Positions 43,075-53,035 of a stretch of DNA of 64,000 nucleotides are shown here, piece by piece (position 1 is the first letter of the stretch; every line of letters starts with the position of its first letter). Source of the stretch: Clostridiales bacterium (GTDB lineage Bacteria > Bacillota > Clostridia > Saccharofermentanales > Saccharofermentanaceae); NCBI GenBank assembly GCA_017451265.1, contig JAFSPU010000003.1, positions 186,001 to 250,000 of the forward strand. Reading direction: 5' to 3'. A program made the position numbers and the translations under genes. The notes under the pieces were generated by a model that worked only from the letters and a program-made list of their open reading frames with translations, had not been told where the DNA came from and did not search any database.

Positions 43075-44184
43075 TCAGATACCTGCGCCCTTTCCAATAA
43101 CTACGGGATAATCCGGATGTCCGATGAGTCTTACGCCCGGTCTTACGAATGAATTCTTATCAAGGATTACATTCTCAAGGTGGCAGTTCTCAGAGATGTG
43201 AACATCCTGCATTACTACGCAGTTCTTAACCGTTGTGTTCTTTGAGATCGTTGCACTTCTGAAGATAACCGAATGATCGATATCACCGTAGATACGGCAA
43301 CCGTCGGAGATGATAGAAGTCTTGACCTCGGCATTGTCAAAATAAAGTGTAGGTGCTTCGTCCTTAACCTTTGTGTAGATAGGCTTGCCGCTCCAGAACA
43401 GAGAGTTTCTAGTCTCGTCCTTAAGAAGTGACATTGAAGCATTGAAGTATGTCTGTACGTTGTTGATACGCAGAGCCGTTCCGGAATACTCGTAAGCATA
43501 GACCTTGATCTCGTCGAACATCTTAACCATGGAGTGCAGACCGAAGTGTGTCTGTCCGTGGCTCATCTGACGGGAGATGATGTCGATAAGCATATCTCTT
43601 CTCAGGCAGATGATACCGAGTGAGGTCTTGTTAGAAGTAGCCTTCTGAGGATTGTAAAGCATATCCTTTACGAAGCCGTTCTCGTCTGTATCCAGAATGT
43701 AGCAGGGATGTCCGTACTTAAGAGCATCTCTGTTGTACATAACTGTAAGATCAGCGCCGCTTGACTCATGAGCCTTGATCATGTCATCGAATGTGCAGTT
43801 AAGGATGATGTTGGAATTAGCAACAACTGCGTATGTGGATCTTGAGTGTCTCAAGAAGTCGAGTACGCCTGCGAGCTCCTCATCACCTGTGATATTCGAT
43901 GCCTCAGAGTTTACATAAGGCGGCAGAATGTGAAGTCCGTCATTCTTTCTGTCGAGGGACCAAGGTGAACCTGTACCTAAGTGGTCCATCAATGACTTGT
44001 ACTTATTATAAGTAAGAATACCTACATTCTTAATACCGGAGTTGACCATGTCAGAGAGCATGAAGTCGATGATTCTGTATCTTCCTCCGAAAGGAACGGC
44101 TGACAGAGCTCTCGGCTCGGAAAGCTCACCCAATCCGATCTTCTTATTGTCGGCCAGTATGAGGCCCATAACATCATTAAACAT
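43075..44184 (-). CDS. glgD: ADP-glucose pyrophosphorylase regulatory subunit
   Basis: A 369-residue GlgD. It has the pyrophosphorylase fold (PFGGRYRIIDFMLSDMVNSG, SPWSLDRKNDGLHILPPY) and a C-terminal left-handed beta-helix (GDIDHSVIFRSATISKNTTV). The catalytic ATP loop of GlgC ([11 protein letters not shown]) is replaced here by LADNKKIGLGELSEP, so this subunit is likely non-catalytic and modulates GlgC, as known in Bacillota. It follows glgC by 24 bases with GGAGGATATA before its ATG. Confidence 0.95.
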   Translation of the reverse strand: MFNDVMGLILADNKKIGLGELSEPRALSAVPFGGRYRIIDFMLSDMVNSGIKNVGILTYNKYKSLMDHLGTGSPWSLDRKNDGLHILPPYVNSEASNITGDEELAGVLDFLRHSRSTYAVVANSNIILNCTFDDMIKAHESSGADLTVMYNRDALKYGHPCYILDTDENGFVKDMLYNPQKATSNKTSLGIICLRRDMLIDIISRQMSHGQTHFGLHSMVKMFDEIKVYAYEYSGTALRINNVQTYFNASMSLLKDETRNSLFWSGKPIYTKVKDEAPTLYFDNAEVKTSIISDGCRIYGDIDHSVIFRSATISKNTTVKNCVVMQDVHISENCHLENVILDKNSFVRPGVRLIGHPDYPVVIGKGAGI

Positions 44185-44208
44185 TTATATATCCTCCTTC
44201 TGACCTTC

Positions 44209-45465
44209 TTATACTCTGAACTTCTCTTCGATTACGGAATCTTCTCCCGCATCGATATCCGAATCGATCATGGAATTGCCGGGGATCTTGGCACCGTCCT
44301 TGATCTTCAATCCGCGCTCGAATACGCAGATGCCTTCAGAGCACAGCTTGTGGTTCGTATAAGGTCCTTCTCCGTCGACCTTCGGTCCGGCCTGAACGTC
44401 CTTACCGATAATCGTACCGAAGTCTACGATACATCTCTCGAGTCTCGCACCTTCCTTAACTACCACACCGGGAAGGAGAACACAGTCCTTAACAACTGCA
44501 CCCTTCTCTACTATTACTGATTCCGAAAGTACTGAATGGTTAACTTCACCGAAGATTCTGCATCCGTCCGTAAGAGCGGAATTCGTAACCTTACCTGTCT
44601 CGCCGATGAACTGTGAAGGCTTAACAGGGTTTCTGGAATAGATTCTCCAGGAGCGGTCAACGAGGTTGATGTCCTCAGGCTTGTCGAGGATATCCATGTT
44701 CGTCTCCCAAAGCGAGGAGATAGTTCCTACATCCTTCCAGTAACCTGCGAATCTGTATGCGAACAGCTTCTTGCCGCCGTTCAAAAGCATCGGGATGATG
44801 TTCTTACCGAAGTCGTTGTTGGAATCCGGATCAGCCTCATCTCTTACGAGAGCCTCACGCAGCACCTTCCATGTGAAGCAGTAAACACCCATGGATGCGA
44901 GGTTACTCTTCGGCTTTGCAGGCTTCTCCTCGAACTCTACGATCTGGTCCTCTCCCTCAGTATTCAGGATACCGAATCTGGGAGCCTCCTCCCACGGTAC
45001 TTCATATACTGCAACAGTAGCATCAGCCTCTCTCTCGATATGGCTTCTGAGCATTGCTGCGTAATCCATCTTATAGATGTGGTCACCTGAAAGGATAACT
45101 ACATACTCAGGATCAAAGTCATCAAGGAAGTCCTTGTTCTGATAGATAGCATTCGCTGTACCCTTATACCAGTCGGACTTACCGGATCTCTGGTAAGGAG
45201 GAAGGATATAAGCACCTGCATTGTTACGGTCGAGATCCCAAGGGTGACCGTTACCTACGTATGTATTAAGTGCAAGCGGCTGATACTGTGACAGAACTCC
45301 AACTCGTTCAATACCCGAGTTAACACAGTTAGACAACGGGAAATCGATGATTCTGTAACGGCTTCCGAACGGAACCGCAGGCTTGGCTACAGTCTTCGTA
45401 AGAACACCGAGTCTTGCTCCCTGGCCTCCTGCAAGTATCATTGCAACTACATCAGTCTTAGCCAT
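44209..45465 (-). CDS. glgC: glucose-1-phosphate adenylyltransferase
   Basis: A 418-residue catalytic subunit that makes ADP-glucose from ATP and glucose 1-phosphate, the committed step of glycogen synthesis. It has the full nucleotidyltransferase loop [60 protein letters not shown], the metal-binding GDHIYKMDY and a C-terminal beta-helix. Its ATG overlaps the end of glgB by eight bases and has GGAGGTAGG five bases upstream. It normally works with GlgD, encoded next. Confidence 0.97.
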   Translation of the reverse strand: MAKTDVVAMILAGGQGARLGVLTKTVAKPAVPFGSRYRIIDFPLSNCVNSGIERVGVLSQYQPLALNTYVGNGHPWDLDRNNAGAYILPPYQRSGKSDWYKGTANAIYQNKDFLDDFDPEYVVILSGDHIYKMDYAAMLRSHIEREADATVAVYEVPWEEAPRFGILNTEGEDQIVEFEEKPAKPKSNLASMGVYCFTWKVLREALVRDEADPDSNNDFGKNIIPMLLNGGKKLFAYRFAGYWKDVGTISSLWETNMDILDKPEDINLVDRSWRIYSRNPVKPSQFIGETGKVTNSALTDGCRIFGEVNHSVLSESVIVEKGAVVKDCVLLPGVVVKEGARLERCIVDFGTIIGKDVQAGPKVDGEGPYTNHKLCSEGICVFERGLKIKDGAKIPGNSMIDSDIDAGEDSVIEEKFRV

Positions 45466-47479
45466 TTTTTCCTACCTCCGAATTACTTATGTTCTTCTTT
45501 TTATTTGCTGTTGTTTTCTTGGCCGGAGCCTTCTTTGCCGCGGGCTTCCTGGAGGGAGCCTTTTTGGCTGCGGGCTTCTTATCTTCCTTCTTAGGCTCAG
45601 GATCCTTTACCTTCATGAAGTAGACACCTGCGAGAGGCGGCAGATTAAACTTAACGTGATAAGGCTTGCCCTGGAACTCTTCGTCTATTGCCTCGAAGGT
45701 GCCGTCAAGCGATACACCTGTGGGATAGCCGCTTCCGCCGAAAGCCATGTCGTCCGTGTTGAGCACGATCTTGTAAGTGCCGAGCTCATATACAGGGATC
45801 TTGTACTCTTCGAGAGGCTGGGGAACCATATTAAGAGCTACATAGATGTCGTTCTCTTCCCTCTTTGGGCTCTTTCTTGCATATACGAAAACGTTGTTGA
45901 CTGTATCGTCTGCTGCGATCCACTCAAAGCCGGACCATGTGTGGTCGTCTCTCCAAAGCTGACCGTGATCGATATAGAAACGGTTGAGCTTGGAGCAGTA
46001 ATCCTGAAGCAGACGGTGTGACTCGTAATCAAGCATGAACCACTCGAGCTGCTCATAGAATCTCCACTCGATGAACTGACCGAACTCAGCGCCCATGAAG
46101 TTTAACTTCGCACCCGGATGGCTCATCTGATACATGAACAATGTACGAAGTGAAGCGAACTTTCTCCATACATCACCCGGCATCTTGTTGATGAGTGAAT
46201 ACTTACCGTGAACTACCTCATCATGTGAAAGGCTCAATACATAATTCTCTGCGAAAGCGTACATCATGGAGAAGCAGAACTCATCGTGATGCCAGCCTCT
46301 TGCGTAGGAGTCTGTGGAGAAGTAATCGAGTGTGTCATGCATCCAGCCCATGTTCCACTTATGTGTGAAGCCAAGTCCGCCGTCCTCAACGGGATGGGAA
46401 ACCTTAGGCCATGCAGTTGACTCCTCGGCGATCATCATTACGCCGGGATAGTTCTTTCTAATCGTGGTATTAAGCTTCTTGAAGAACTCGACTGCCTCGA
46501 GATTCTCATTACCGCCGTACTTGTTCGGGATGTAATTCTGACGGCCGTAGTCTCTGTAAAGCATGGAACTTACGGCATCAACACGAAGTCCGTCAATGTG
46601 GAACTCGTTGATCCAGAATACTGCGTTGGAGATGAGGAATGAGAGAACCTCATTCTTGGAATAATCGAATACGTATGTACCCCACTCCCTGTGCTCACCG
46701 ATTCTCGGATCTGCATATTCATAACAGGGGGTTCCGTCAAATCTTACGAGACCTTCGAGGTTCTTCGGGAAGTGTGCGGGTACCCAGTCAAGGAGTACTG
46801 CGATACCGTTCTGGTGAAGGATATCGACCATGTACTTGAAGTCAGAAGGAATACCGAATCTTGATGTGGCCGCATAGTAACCTGTGATCTGATAACCCCA
46901 AGAAGCATCGAGAGGATGCTCAAGTACAGGCATCAATTCGATATGTGTGTAATTCATCTTCTTGCAGTAATCCACGAGGTCGAGTGCGATCTCACGGTAT
47001 GTGAAGAAGTTTCCGTCCGGATGCTGTCTCCAGGAACCTAAGTGCATCTCGTAGATGTTGATAGGCCTTGCTGCGAGAGCATCAGGTCTGTTCTTCATGT
47101 ATTCCTTATCACCCCATGTATAGTCATCGGGGTTGTATACGATGGAAGCATTGTTAGGTCTTGTCTCGAAATGTCTGGCGTACGGATCACCCTTGTCGTA
47201 GATTCTTGAATCTGCGCCGACAACTCTGTACTTATATCTTGCCCACTGATGAACACCGGGAATCTTGGCTTCCCAAATGCCGGTGCCGCCGAGCTTAAAC
47301 ATCTGATTAGCAAGTGCATCCCACTCGTTAAAATCACCGATAACACTTACTGAAAGTGCATTAGGTGCCCAAACTCTGAAAATGAAACCTTCTTCCTTCT
47401 TGTCTTTATAAGGATGAGCTCCAAGGAAATTGTAGCTCATGAAATTTTCTCCGCGATTAAACAGATAAGCTTCGTCCAT
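45458..47479 (-). CDS. glgB: 1,4-alpha-glucan branching enzyme with basic C-terminal tail
   Basis: A 673-residue GH13 branching enzyme, creating alpha-1,6 branches in glycogen. A CBM48 domain comes first ([21 protein letters not shown]). The barrel has [18 protein letters not shown], nucleophile Asp in [16 protein letters not shown], acid Glu in [11 protein letters not shown], and [11 protein letters not shown]. The last 45 residues are Lys/Ala/Pro-rich with [17 protein letters not shown]-type units, matching the tail on GlgA. I chose the ATG at 47479, seven bases after GGGGG; one two codons earlier is an alternative. It is the first gene of the operon and has its own promoter. Confidence 0.96.
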   Translation of the reverse strand: MDEAYLFNRGENFMSYNFLGAHPYKDKKEEGFIFRVWAPNALSVSVIGDFNEWDALANQMFKLGGTGIWEAKIPGVHQWARYKYRVVGADSRIYDKGDPYARHFETRPNNASIVYNPDDYTWGDKEYMKNRPDALAARPINIYEMHLGSWRQHPDGNFFTYREIALDLVDYCKKMNYTHIELMPVLEHPLDASWGYQITGYYAATSRFGIPSDFKYMVDILHQNGIAVLLDWVPAHFPKNLEGLVRFDGTPCYEYADPRIGEHREWGTYVFDYSKNEVLSFLISNAVFWINEFHIDGLRVDAVSSMLYRDYGRQNYIPNKYGGNENLEAVEFFKKLNTTIRKNYPGVMMIAEESTAWPKVSHPVEDGGLGFTHKWNMGWMHDTLDYFSTDSYARGWHHDEFCFSMMYAFAENYVLSLSHDEVVHGKYSLINKMPGDVWRKFASLRTLFMYQMSHPGAKLNFMGAEFGQFIEWRFYEQLEWFMLDYESHRLLQDYCSKLNRFYIDHGQLWRDDHTWSGFEWIAADDTVNNVFVYARKSPKREENDIYVALNMVPQPLEEYKIPVYELGTYKIVLNTDDMAFGGSGYPTGVSLDGTFEAIDEEFQGKPYHVKFNLPPLAGVYFMKVKDPEPKKEDKKPAAKKAPSRKPAAKKAPAKKTTANKKKNISNSEVGKNG

Positions 47480-47508
47480 ACGCATGCCCCCAGTTATTAT
47501 TCTCAAAT

Positions 47509-47537
47509 ATTATATATTATTTTAAACGAATTACCAA
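47509..47537 (-). promoter_or_regulatory. promoter of the glg operon
   Basis: TTGGTA (47532-47537), a 17-bp A/T-rich spacer and TATAAT (47509-47514) on the minus strand, 29 bases before the glgB ATG and just behind the terminator of the epimerase gene. Confidence 0.82.
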
Positions 47538-47553
47538 CCGAAAACACAAAAAA

Positions 47554-47576
47554 AACGAGGGCTGTCAGCCCTCGTT
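47554..47576 (-). terminator. terminator of the cellobiose 2-epimerase gene
   Basis: A perfect 10-bp stem AACGAGGGCT/AGCCCTCGTT with a three-base loop; on the minus strand it runs into eight T. It isolates the glg operon from the genes upstream. Confidence 0.92.
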
Positions 47577-47622
47577 TGTGCAATTTTACAAAAGTTTAAT
47601 ATTTGCCGTAAACCTGTCGGAA

Positions 47623-48861
47623 TTATAGCTCTTCACTGGCCCTTTCATTACGTCTTAAGATCTCACAGCACATACGTACATTGTGATAAGGACACTTCCA
47701 TTCATCGACGATCGGCTTATCAAGATCAGGGACTCCGTCCTTCGAAACCTCCTGATACCATTCAGCAGGTCGGGTCTGCATGATCATGTGCTTTCTTATG
47801 AATTCCCAGTTCTTTCGTTCGGCATTCTTGAATTCCTTATTTCCGGTCTTCATGAATGCATTAACGAATCCGACTACCGATTCTGCTTGTATCCACCAGG
47901 CTCTAGTCTCTTTGGTCACGCCGTTCTCGATCTCATATGCAAGCGAGTCACCGTCGAATCCGTACTCCAAAGTCTTTTCCGCCAGCGTCTGCGAGATGGG
48001 AGCCAGCCTTGCCGTCAGATTATCATCATCCATGATCTGGCACAGTCTGTCCAGGAACCAGCTCATCTCGATATCATGGCCCATCGATCTTAAGTCGATC
48101 AGACTGTTGAAGTTCTCGTCAAAGAATACTTCCAGTCTTCCCTTCTCAGGGTTATAGACCTTGTTCTCTATCATGTCGACGATCTTATAGATCTTACGCT
48201 TAACGAACTGGTCGTTAGTCTCCTTATTGATCCTGTAAAGTTCTGTATATGCCTCAAGGATATGGATCAGAGTATTCATCGTCCTGAATGCATGTACACC
48301 GTTCTCGGAAAGATGAGGATTATCATCAGGAATAAAATCCCTTCCGAATGACTCGAGATAACCCTTGTCATCAGTGAACATATTCTCTACGCAGTTCTTC
48401 AGATAATATGCGAGCTTGAAGGCGTGAATATCATTCGTTATCTCATAATACTCACACAGAGCGTAGATTGCGAACGCATGATTATATGCATGCTTCGTGG
48501 TATCAGCGGGCTGACCGTCATAAGTAACTGACCAGTAGATTCCGCCGTATTCAGGATCGAAGAAATTATCCTTGAAGAAGTTATAAGCGTGACGTGCCGC
48601 CTCGAGGATATCAACCGATGAATAACCGGCATCCTGAAGCTTAACTTCGCTTAATGCTCCGTCCATGCAAAGCTTATAGCAGGTACTGAACACCCAAAGG
48701 ATACGGCTGTTAAGAACACAACCCTTGTCTGCCTGCGGAAGCACTGTTCCGTCAGATTTGACATAGCCATAGAAACCGCCGTTCTCCTTATCCATCATAT
48801 TAAGCCAGAACGGTAACAGGTCGTGAACCAGATGTATCTTTATTTCAGGTGATATAGCCAT
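47623..48861 (-). CDS. cellobiose 2-epimerase (AGE family)
   Basis: A 412-residue (alpha/alpha)6-barrel epimerase of the N-acylglucosamine 2-epimerase family. The pattern is that of cellobiose 2-epimerase: LNSRILWVFSTCY, KHAYNHAFAIYAL, NTLIHILEAYTELYR, MGHDIEMSWFLD, AWWIQAESVVGF and KCPYHNVRMCCEI, with the two catalytic His in the NHAFAIYAL and CPYHNVRMC stretches. These enzymes turn cellobiose into glucosyl-mannose for phosphorolysis in cellulose- or mannan-using anaerobes. It follows the kor genes by 22 bases and ends at a strong terminator, so it may be on the same transcript. The ribosome binding site is weak. Confidence 0.88.
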   Translation of the reverse strand: MAISPEIKIHLVHDLLPFWLNMMDKENGGFYGYVKSDGTVLPQADKGCVLNSRILWVFSTCYKLCMDGALSEVKLQDAGYSSVDILEAARHAYNFFKDNFFDPEYGGIYWSVTYDGQPADTTKHAYNHAFAIYALCEYYEITNDIHAFKLAYYLKNCVENMFTDDKGYLESFGRDFIPDDNPHLSENGVHAFRTMNTLIHILEAYTELYRINKETNDQFVKRKIYKIVDMIENKVYNPEKGRLEVFFDENFNSLIDLRSMGHDIEMSWFLDRLCQIMDDDNLTARLAPISQTLAEKTLEYGFDGDSLAYEIENGVTKETRAWWIQAESVVGFVNAFMKTGNKEFKNAERKNWEFIRKHMIMQTRPAEWYQEVSKDGVPDLDKPIVDEWKCPYHNVRMCCEILRRNERASEEL

Positions 48862-48883
48862 AAAATAATTCTATCACCCGCTA

Positions 48884-49426
48884 TTATGACTTGGCAAACT
48901 CAGCGCCCTTAGCGAAAGCCTCCATATTACCCGGAATAAACTTGTGACGTCTCTCGGGAAGGATCTCATACAGAGCGGACTCGAATGACTCCTTCGTAAA
49001 GCAACCCGTTGCCTCTGACATGCAGCCAAGCATGGAGATGGTAGCGAATGCCATGTTGCCGAGTTCACTTGCGATCTTACTTGCTTCCATGGGGATGAAA
49101 CGAATGTCCTTACGTGTAGGCTCCACATAGAAAAGTGAAGAATCGATGATAAGGATTCCGCCCGGATTAAGGTAAGACTCGAACTTCTCAACAGAAGGCT
49201 GGTTAAGGCAGATAAGTACGTCTGCATTGTTAACTACAGGAGAACCGATGGGCTCATCTGATATAACAACTGAACAGTTAGCAGTACCGCCTCTCATCTC
49301 AGGTCCGTATGACGGGAACCAAGAAACTTCCTTGCCTTCATACAGAGCAGCCTCAGCCGCCATCTTACCTGCTGACAGGATACCCTGTCCTCCGAAGCCT
49401 GCGAGGATTATGGAAAAATCAATCAT
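48884..49426 (-). CDS. korC: 2-oxoacid:ferredoxin oxidoreductase gamma subunit
   Basis: A 180-residue gamma subunit with the family start [20 protein letters not shown], then [20 protein letters not shown] and [13 protein letters not shown]. It completes the delta-alpha-beta-gamma enzyme encoded upstream. Gene order and subunit sizes fit 2-oxoglutarate- or 2-oxoisovalerate:ferredoxin oxidoreductases (Kor or Vor). I favour 2-oxoglutarate because citrate synthase and aconitase are nearby, but branched-chain oxo acids are equally possible. It overlaps korB by four bases. Confidence 0.93.
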   Translation of the reverse strand: MIDFSIILAGFGGQGILSAGKMAAEAALYEGKEVSWFPSYGPEMRGGTANCSVVISDEPIGSPVVNNADVLICLNQPSVEKFESYLNPGGILIIDSSLFYVEPTRKDIRFIPMEASKIASELGNMAFATISMLGCMSEATGCFTKESFESALYEILPERRHKFIPGNMEAFAKGAEFAKS

Positions 49427-50217
49427 GCTGAAGCTCCTTCCTTCGCGGCCTTAACGTCGGCCTCGACCTTCTTGAAATCGATGTCCTCTCCCTTGTAAAT
49501 ACCGAGAGGATACTGAGGGATCATCTTCTCCTTGAGCCAGTCCATGGCCTCGAGAGGTTCCTTACCCCAGTTGGTAGGACATGTGGACAGGAACTCAACC
49601 ATGGTGAAACCGAGGTTAGCCTGCTGTGCAAGGAAAGCCTGCTTGATGGCCTTCTTGGCAGCCATGATGTTCTTGTAATCTGTGAGGCAGACACGCTCTA
49701 CATAAGCAGCGCCTGTCAAAGGTGCGATCATCTCACTTACGTTGATCGGATAACCCTGGTATGAAGCATCTCTTCCGAAAGGAGATGTCGTTGTTACCTG
49801 GCCGAGCAAAGTAGTAGGAGCCATCTGACCTGAAGTCATTCCGTAAACTGCGTTGTTTACGAAGAATGCTGTGATCTTCTCACCTCTTGCTGCTGCGTGG
49901 ATGATCTCGGCAGCACCGATAGAAGCAAGGTCACCGTCTCCCTGATATGTGAAGACTACCTTGTCCTTGAGGTTTCTCTTAATACCTGTAGCAACAGCGG
50001 GAGCTCTTCCGTGTGCAGCCTGAACTGCATCGCAGGCGAAATACTCGTAACTGTTATAGGAACATCCTACGGAAGCAACGGAAACCGTGTCTTCGAGGAT
50101 ACCCATCTCGCACATTACTTCTGCGATAAGTCTGTGGATGATGCCGTGTGTGCATCCCGGGCAGTAATGAAAAGGCTTGCCCGTTAAGCCCTTTGTAGCT
50201 TCAAATACAACAGCCAT
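49423..50217 (-). CDS. korB: 2-oxoacid:ferredoxin oxidoreductase beta subunit
   Basis: A 264-residue thiamine-diphosphate-binding subunit. It begins [17 protein letters not shown], with a conserved Cys of the iron-sulfur site, has [12 protein letters not shown], and the TPP motif [20 protein letters not shown] with [14 protein letters not shown] after it. It carries the active-site cofactor of the complex. Its ATG overlaps the alpha stop by one base (TGATG). Confidence 0.95.
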   Translation of the reverse strand: MAVVFEATKGLTGKPFHYCPGCTHGIIHRLIAEVMCEMGILEDTVSVASVGCSYNSYEYFACDAVQAAHGRAPAVATGIKRNLKDKVVFTYQGDGDLASIGAAEIIHAAARGEKITAFFVNNAVYGMTSGQMAPTTLLGQVTTTSPFGRDASYQGYPINVSEMIAPLTGAAYVERVCLTDYKNIMAAKKAIKQAFLAQQANLGFTMVEFLSTCPTNWGKEPLEAMDWLKEKMIPQYPLGIYKGEDIDFKKVEADVKAAKEGASA

Positions 50218-51305
50218 CAGTCAAGTGCCTCCTTCTCGGGGTTCTCGTGGATCGCGATGATCTTATCAAGGATCTCCTTCTGCATAGGAAGGTTACCGCC
50301 CATTCTTCCGAAGAAGTGTACGGGCTTCTGACCCTTAACAGCGATCTGTACATCCTCAACCATCTGACCTGCGGACAACTCGATGTCAAGGAAAGCCTTA
50401 ACATTAGGGAGTGCTGCAGTCTCACGGATGACCTGCTTCGGGAACGGCCAGAGAGTGATAGGACGGATCATGCCGACCTTGATACCCTTCTCTGCAGCCT
50501 GTCTGATTACGTTACGGCAGATTCTTGAACATGTGGAAAAAGCTACGATAACGATCTCAGCATCCTCGATTCCGATAGCTTCGTATCTGACTTCATCTCT
50601 TTCGATGATCTTGTACTTCTCGACAAGCTCGAGGTTCTTTCTCTCGAGGTCATCAGGCTGGATATAGATGGAAGTAACCGTATTGTGCTCGGCTCTTCCG
50701 CCTCTTCCGCAGGCAGCCCAAGGCTTCTCAGGCTCTACGATAGGCTCCTCGTCTCTGAAAGCAACAGGCTCCATCATCTGGCCGAGTGTACCGTCACCTA
50801 AGATCATGCACATCATTCTGTACTTATCTGCAAGGTTGAAAGCTTCTACTGTGAGCTCATAAAGCTCCTGTACGGAAGCAGGTGCGATAACGAGATTTCT
50901 GTAATCACCGTGTCCGCCGCCCTTACAAGCCTGGAAATAGTCACCCTGTGAAGGCTGGATACCGCCAAGTCCCGGGCCTGCTCTTACGATGTTTACAACA
51001 ACTGCAGGAAGCTCAGCACCTGCAATATAGGAGATACCCTCCTGCTTCAGGGAGATTCCCGGAGATGACGAAGATGTCATTACTCTGAAGCCGGCAGCAG
51101 CTGCGCCGTAAACCATGTTGATAGCAGCGACCTCACTCTCGGCCTGAACGAAGTTTCCTCCGATCTGGACCATCTTCTTTGCCATATAGTGCATAACCTC
51201 TGTCTGAGGTGTAATGGGATAACCGAAATAGTTTCTGCAGCCTGCTCTGATAGCAGCTTCAGCAATGACTTCGTTTCCCTTCATAAGTACTTTCTTCTGT
51301 GCCAT
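50217..51305 (-). CDS. korA: 2-oxoacid:ferredoxin oxidoreductase alpha subunit
   Basis: A 362-residue subunit with the substrate/CoA-side fold: KGNEVIAEAAIRAGCRNYFGYPITPQTE, SSSSPGISLKQEGISYIAGAELP and GDYFQACKGGGHGDYRNLV. The start is the ATG at 51305, with GAGGATCTG upstream; a TTG seven codons earlier overlaps the ferredoxin gene. It forms the catalytic heterodimer with KorB. Confidence 0.95.
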   Translation of the reverse strand: MAQKKVLMKGNEVIAEAAIRAGCRNYFGYPITPQTEVMHYMAKKMVQIGGNFVQAESEVAAINMVYGAAAAGFRVMTSSSSPGISLKQEGISYIAGAELPAVVVNIVRAGPGLGGIQPSQGDYFQACKGGGHGDYRNLVIAPASVQELYELTVEAFNLADKYRMMCMILGDGTLGQMMEPVAFRDEEPIVEPEKPWAACGRGGRAEHNTVTSIYIQPDDLERKNLELVEKYKIIERDEVRYEAIGIEDAEIVIVAFSTCSRICRNVIRQAAEKGIKVGMIRPITLWPFPKQVIRETAALPNVKAFLDIELSAGQMVEDVQIAVKGQKPVHFFGRMGGNLPMQKEILDKIIAIHENPEKEALD

Positions 51306-51315
51306 AGTCAGATCC

Positions 51316-51528
51316 TCATCTTTCAACAGTAATGACTAAGTCAGGGCATGTCGTTGCGCAGAAAGCGCAGCCGATGCACTGATCAAGATCGATACAGGCT
51401 GCAGGATGATAACCCTTGTTGTTCAGCCTTTCCTTGTCGAGTTCGAGAATCTTCTTGGGACACGCATTGACGCAAAGACCGCAGCCCTTGCACAAATCAT
51501 CATTAAATGTGACCTTTGCCATTGCCAT
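51316..51528 (-). CDS. korD: 4Fe-4S ferredoxin (delta) subunit
   Basis: A 70-residue two-cluster ferredoxin with CKGCGLCVNACP and CIGCAFCATTCP. It accepts electrons from the alpha-beta subunits and passes them to free ferredoxin. It is the first gene of the four-subunit operon, behind a consensus promoter. Two ATG codons are possible (51528 and 51522); the spacing from GGGAG favours the second. Confidence 0.95.
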   Translation of the reverse strand: MAMAKVTFNDDLCKGCGLCVNACPKKILELDKERLNNKGYHPAACIDLDQCIGCAFCATTCPDLVITVER

Positions 51529-51560
51529 ACACTCCCTCTTTTAAACTCATTAGGATAGCT

Positions 51561-51589
51561 ATTATAAAAGATGCTCAAATGATTTTCAA
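51561..51589 (-). promoter_or_regulatory. promoter of the korDABC operon
   Basis: TTGAAA (51584-51589), a 17-bp spacer and TATAAT (51561-51566) on the minus strand, 32 bases before the ferredoxin start. Confidence 0.85.
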
Positions 51590-51631
51590 TTAATATGCGT
51601 TTATATAATTTATCGGTTTTTTACCATGATA

Positions 51632-51657
51632 AAGCCCCGGCTTTTACACCGGGGCTT
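51632..51657 (-). terminator. terminator of the SPFH gene
   Basis: A 9-bp stem AAGCCCCGG/CCGGGGCTT with an eight-base loop, 26 bases past the SPFH stop, with a T-containing tail on the minus strand. Confidence 0.8.
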
Positions 51658-51683
51658 CGTTTAATCAATTATCAATGCCTTGA

Positions 51684-53009
51684 TCAGGGCTGGGGCTTAC
51701 CGCAGTTGGAGCAGAACTTACCTGTGTTCTGTGTTCCGCACTCGCATGTCCAAGGACCTGCAGGAGCGGGCTTACCGCAGTTGGAGCAGAACTTACCTGT
51801 ATTCTGTGTTCCGCACTCACATGTCCATGCTGCTGCAGGAGCCGGCTGAGGCTGTCCGCAGTTAGAGCAGAACTTACCTGTGTTTGTAGTACCGCAAGCG
51901 CATGTCCAACCTGCTGCTGCGGGAGCGGGTGCTGCCGCAGGTGCGGGTGCAACTGCCTGCTGAGCCTGCTGCTGCTGACCGAGGAACTGGAATGCAGCGT
52001 TTGCGCCGCCTCCCATCTGGCCCATGCCGCCTACCATACCCATGCCCATGAGGCCGTTTACTGCACCATTTGCGTTTGCTGCTGCAGTATTCATAGCCTG
52101 TGTCTGGCCGAGTACAGCCTGAGCTGCGAGAGCGTTAGGATCAGCACCGAACATCTTGGACTGGTCAACCTGCTCGATTCTCTCTCTGGACTTATCGTCA
52201 GGTGTGATACCGCCGATAGCAACGGAGGATACAACAACACCTCTGTTCTTGAGCCACTCTTCATCCAAAGCGTCCTGCATGTATGTACGCAGCTTGCCCT
52301 GGTTGGAAGGCAGATCAGCGAACATGATCTTATCAACTGTTCCGCACTTATTAAGAACCTCAGAGAAGTTATCCATGAACTCGATTCTGGGCTGCTTAGG
52401 ATCAGCAGGTGAACCCATGAACTGAGCATTTGTATACTGGCCCTTGATGTTTCCTACCTGAGATGTGAAGAACTTTACAGGGTCCTTAATCTGGTAAGAG
52501 AATACACCGTTAAGTCTGATGTAGATATTTCTGTACTCAGGATCGTGATAAGGAAGAGCGGAAGGTGTACCGTACTTCTGGTCACGGATCTCAAGCATGT
52601 TAACGAAGTAGATTCTCTGCTGAGTTGTAATCTCACCGCCGGCCTTCATACGGTTCCAGGTCTCGCCTACAAGCTTCTTAGCTGCATCGAGGAAACCGTC
52701 ATTTCCAGCAAATACTGAAGGAGCAGAAGAAGAGTCCCAAGTGTACATACCGGCCTGGATAGTAAAGTCAACGACCTTACCGTTATCTACCATAAGGCAA
52801 GCTGTGTTCTCAGGAACAGCGATCATGGCACCGTTAGTGATAACTTCAACGTCACCCTTATTGTGTCCCTTCTGCATCTTTCTTGCACCCTGACGTACAA
52901 GAACATCCTGTCCGAGCGAGTCACATGTAAAGAACTCAACGTACTGATCAGAGATTACTGATGAAGCAGAATCGCCGATAGCGCCCATGACATTAGAAAT
53001 CAATCCCAT
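51684..53009 (-). CDS. SPFH protein with three C-terminal zinc ribbons (YdjI-like)
   Basis: A 441-residue soluble SPFH/band-7 protein, the 'virion core protein' type. Residues 1-290 hold the SPFH fold (DQYVEFFTCDSLGQDVLVRQGARK, ACLMVDNGKVVDFTIQAGMYTW). A Gly/Met/Gln/Ala-Pro linker follows. The last 80 residues are three zinc ribbons, each W-T-C-x-C-G-T-x-N-T-G-K-F-C-S-N-C-G; most relatives have one. In Bacillus subtilis YdjI is recruited with PspA to the membrane after envelope stress, with the help of YdjG; a YdjG-like gene is at 31278-32375. The ATG at 53009 lies eight bases after GGAGG; one two codons earlier is too close. Confidence 0.87.
   Translation of the reverse strand: MGLISNVMGAIGDSASSVISDQYVEFFTCDSLGQDVLVRQGARKMQKGHNKGDVEVITNGAMIAVPENTACLMVDNGKVVDFTIQAGMYTWDSSSAPSVFAGNDGFLDAAKKLVGETWNRMKAGGEITTQQRIYFVNMLEIRDQKYGTPSALPYHDPEYRNIYIRLNGVFSYQIKDPVKFFTSQVGNIKGQYTNAQFMGSPADPKQPRIEFMDNFSEVLNKCGTVDKIMFADLPSNQGKLRTYMQDALDEEWLKNRGVVVSSVAIGGITPDDKSRERIEQVDQSKMFGADPNALAAQAVLGQTQAMNTAAANANGAVNGLMGMGMVGGMGQMGGGANAAFQFLGQQQQAQQAVAPAPAAAPAPAAAGWTCACGTTNTGKFCSNCGQPQPAPAAAWTCECGTQNTGKFCSNCGKPAPAGPWTCECGTQNTGKFCSNCGKPQP
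51690..51915. repeat. three tandem zinc-ribbon coding repeats (75-81 bp)
   Basis: The DNA encoding the three zinc ribbons is itself repeated. The two copies nearest the stop are 75 bp apart and nearly identical; the third is 81 bp away and more diverged. Near-identity at synonymous sites suggests recent tandem duplication, so copy number may vary between strains. Confidence 0.8.
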
Positions 53010-53035
53010 ATTCATTTCCTCCGAATAAAAGTTAT

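Noticed and set aside
43075-44184. GlgD as a second catalytic ADP-glucose pyrophosphorylase
   Set aside because: The ATP-binding glycine-rich loop is replaced, which fits the regulatory subunit.
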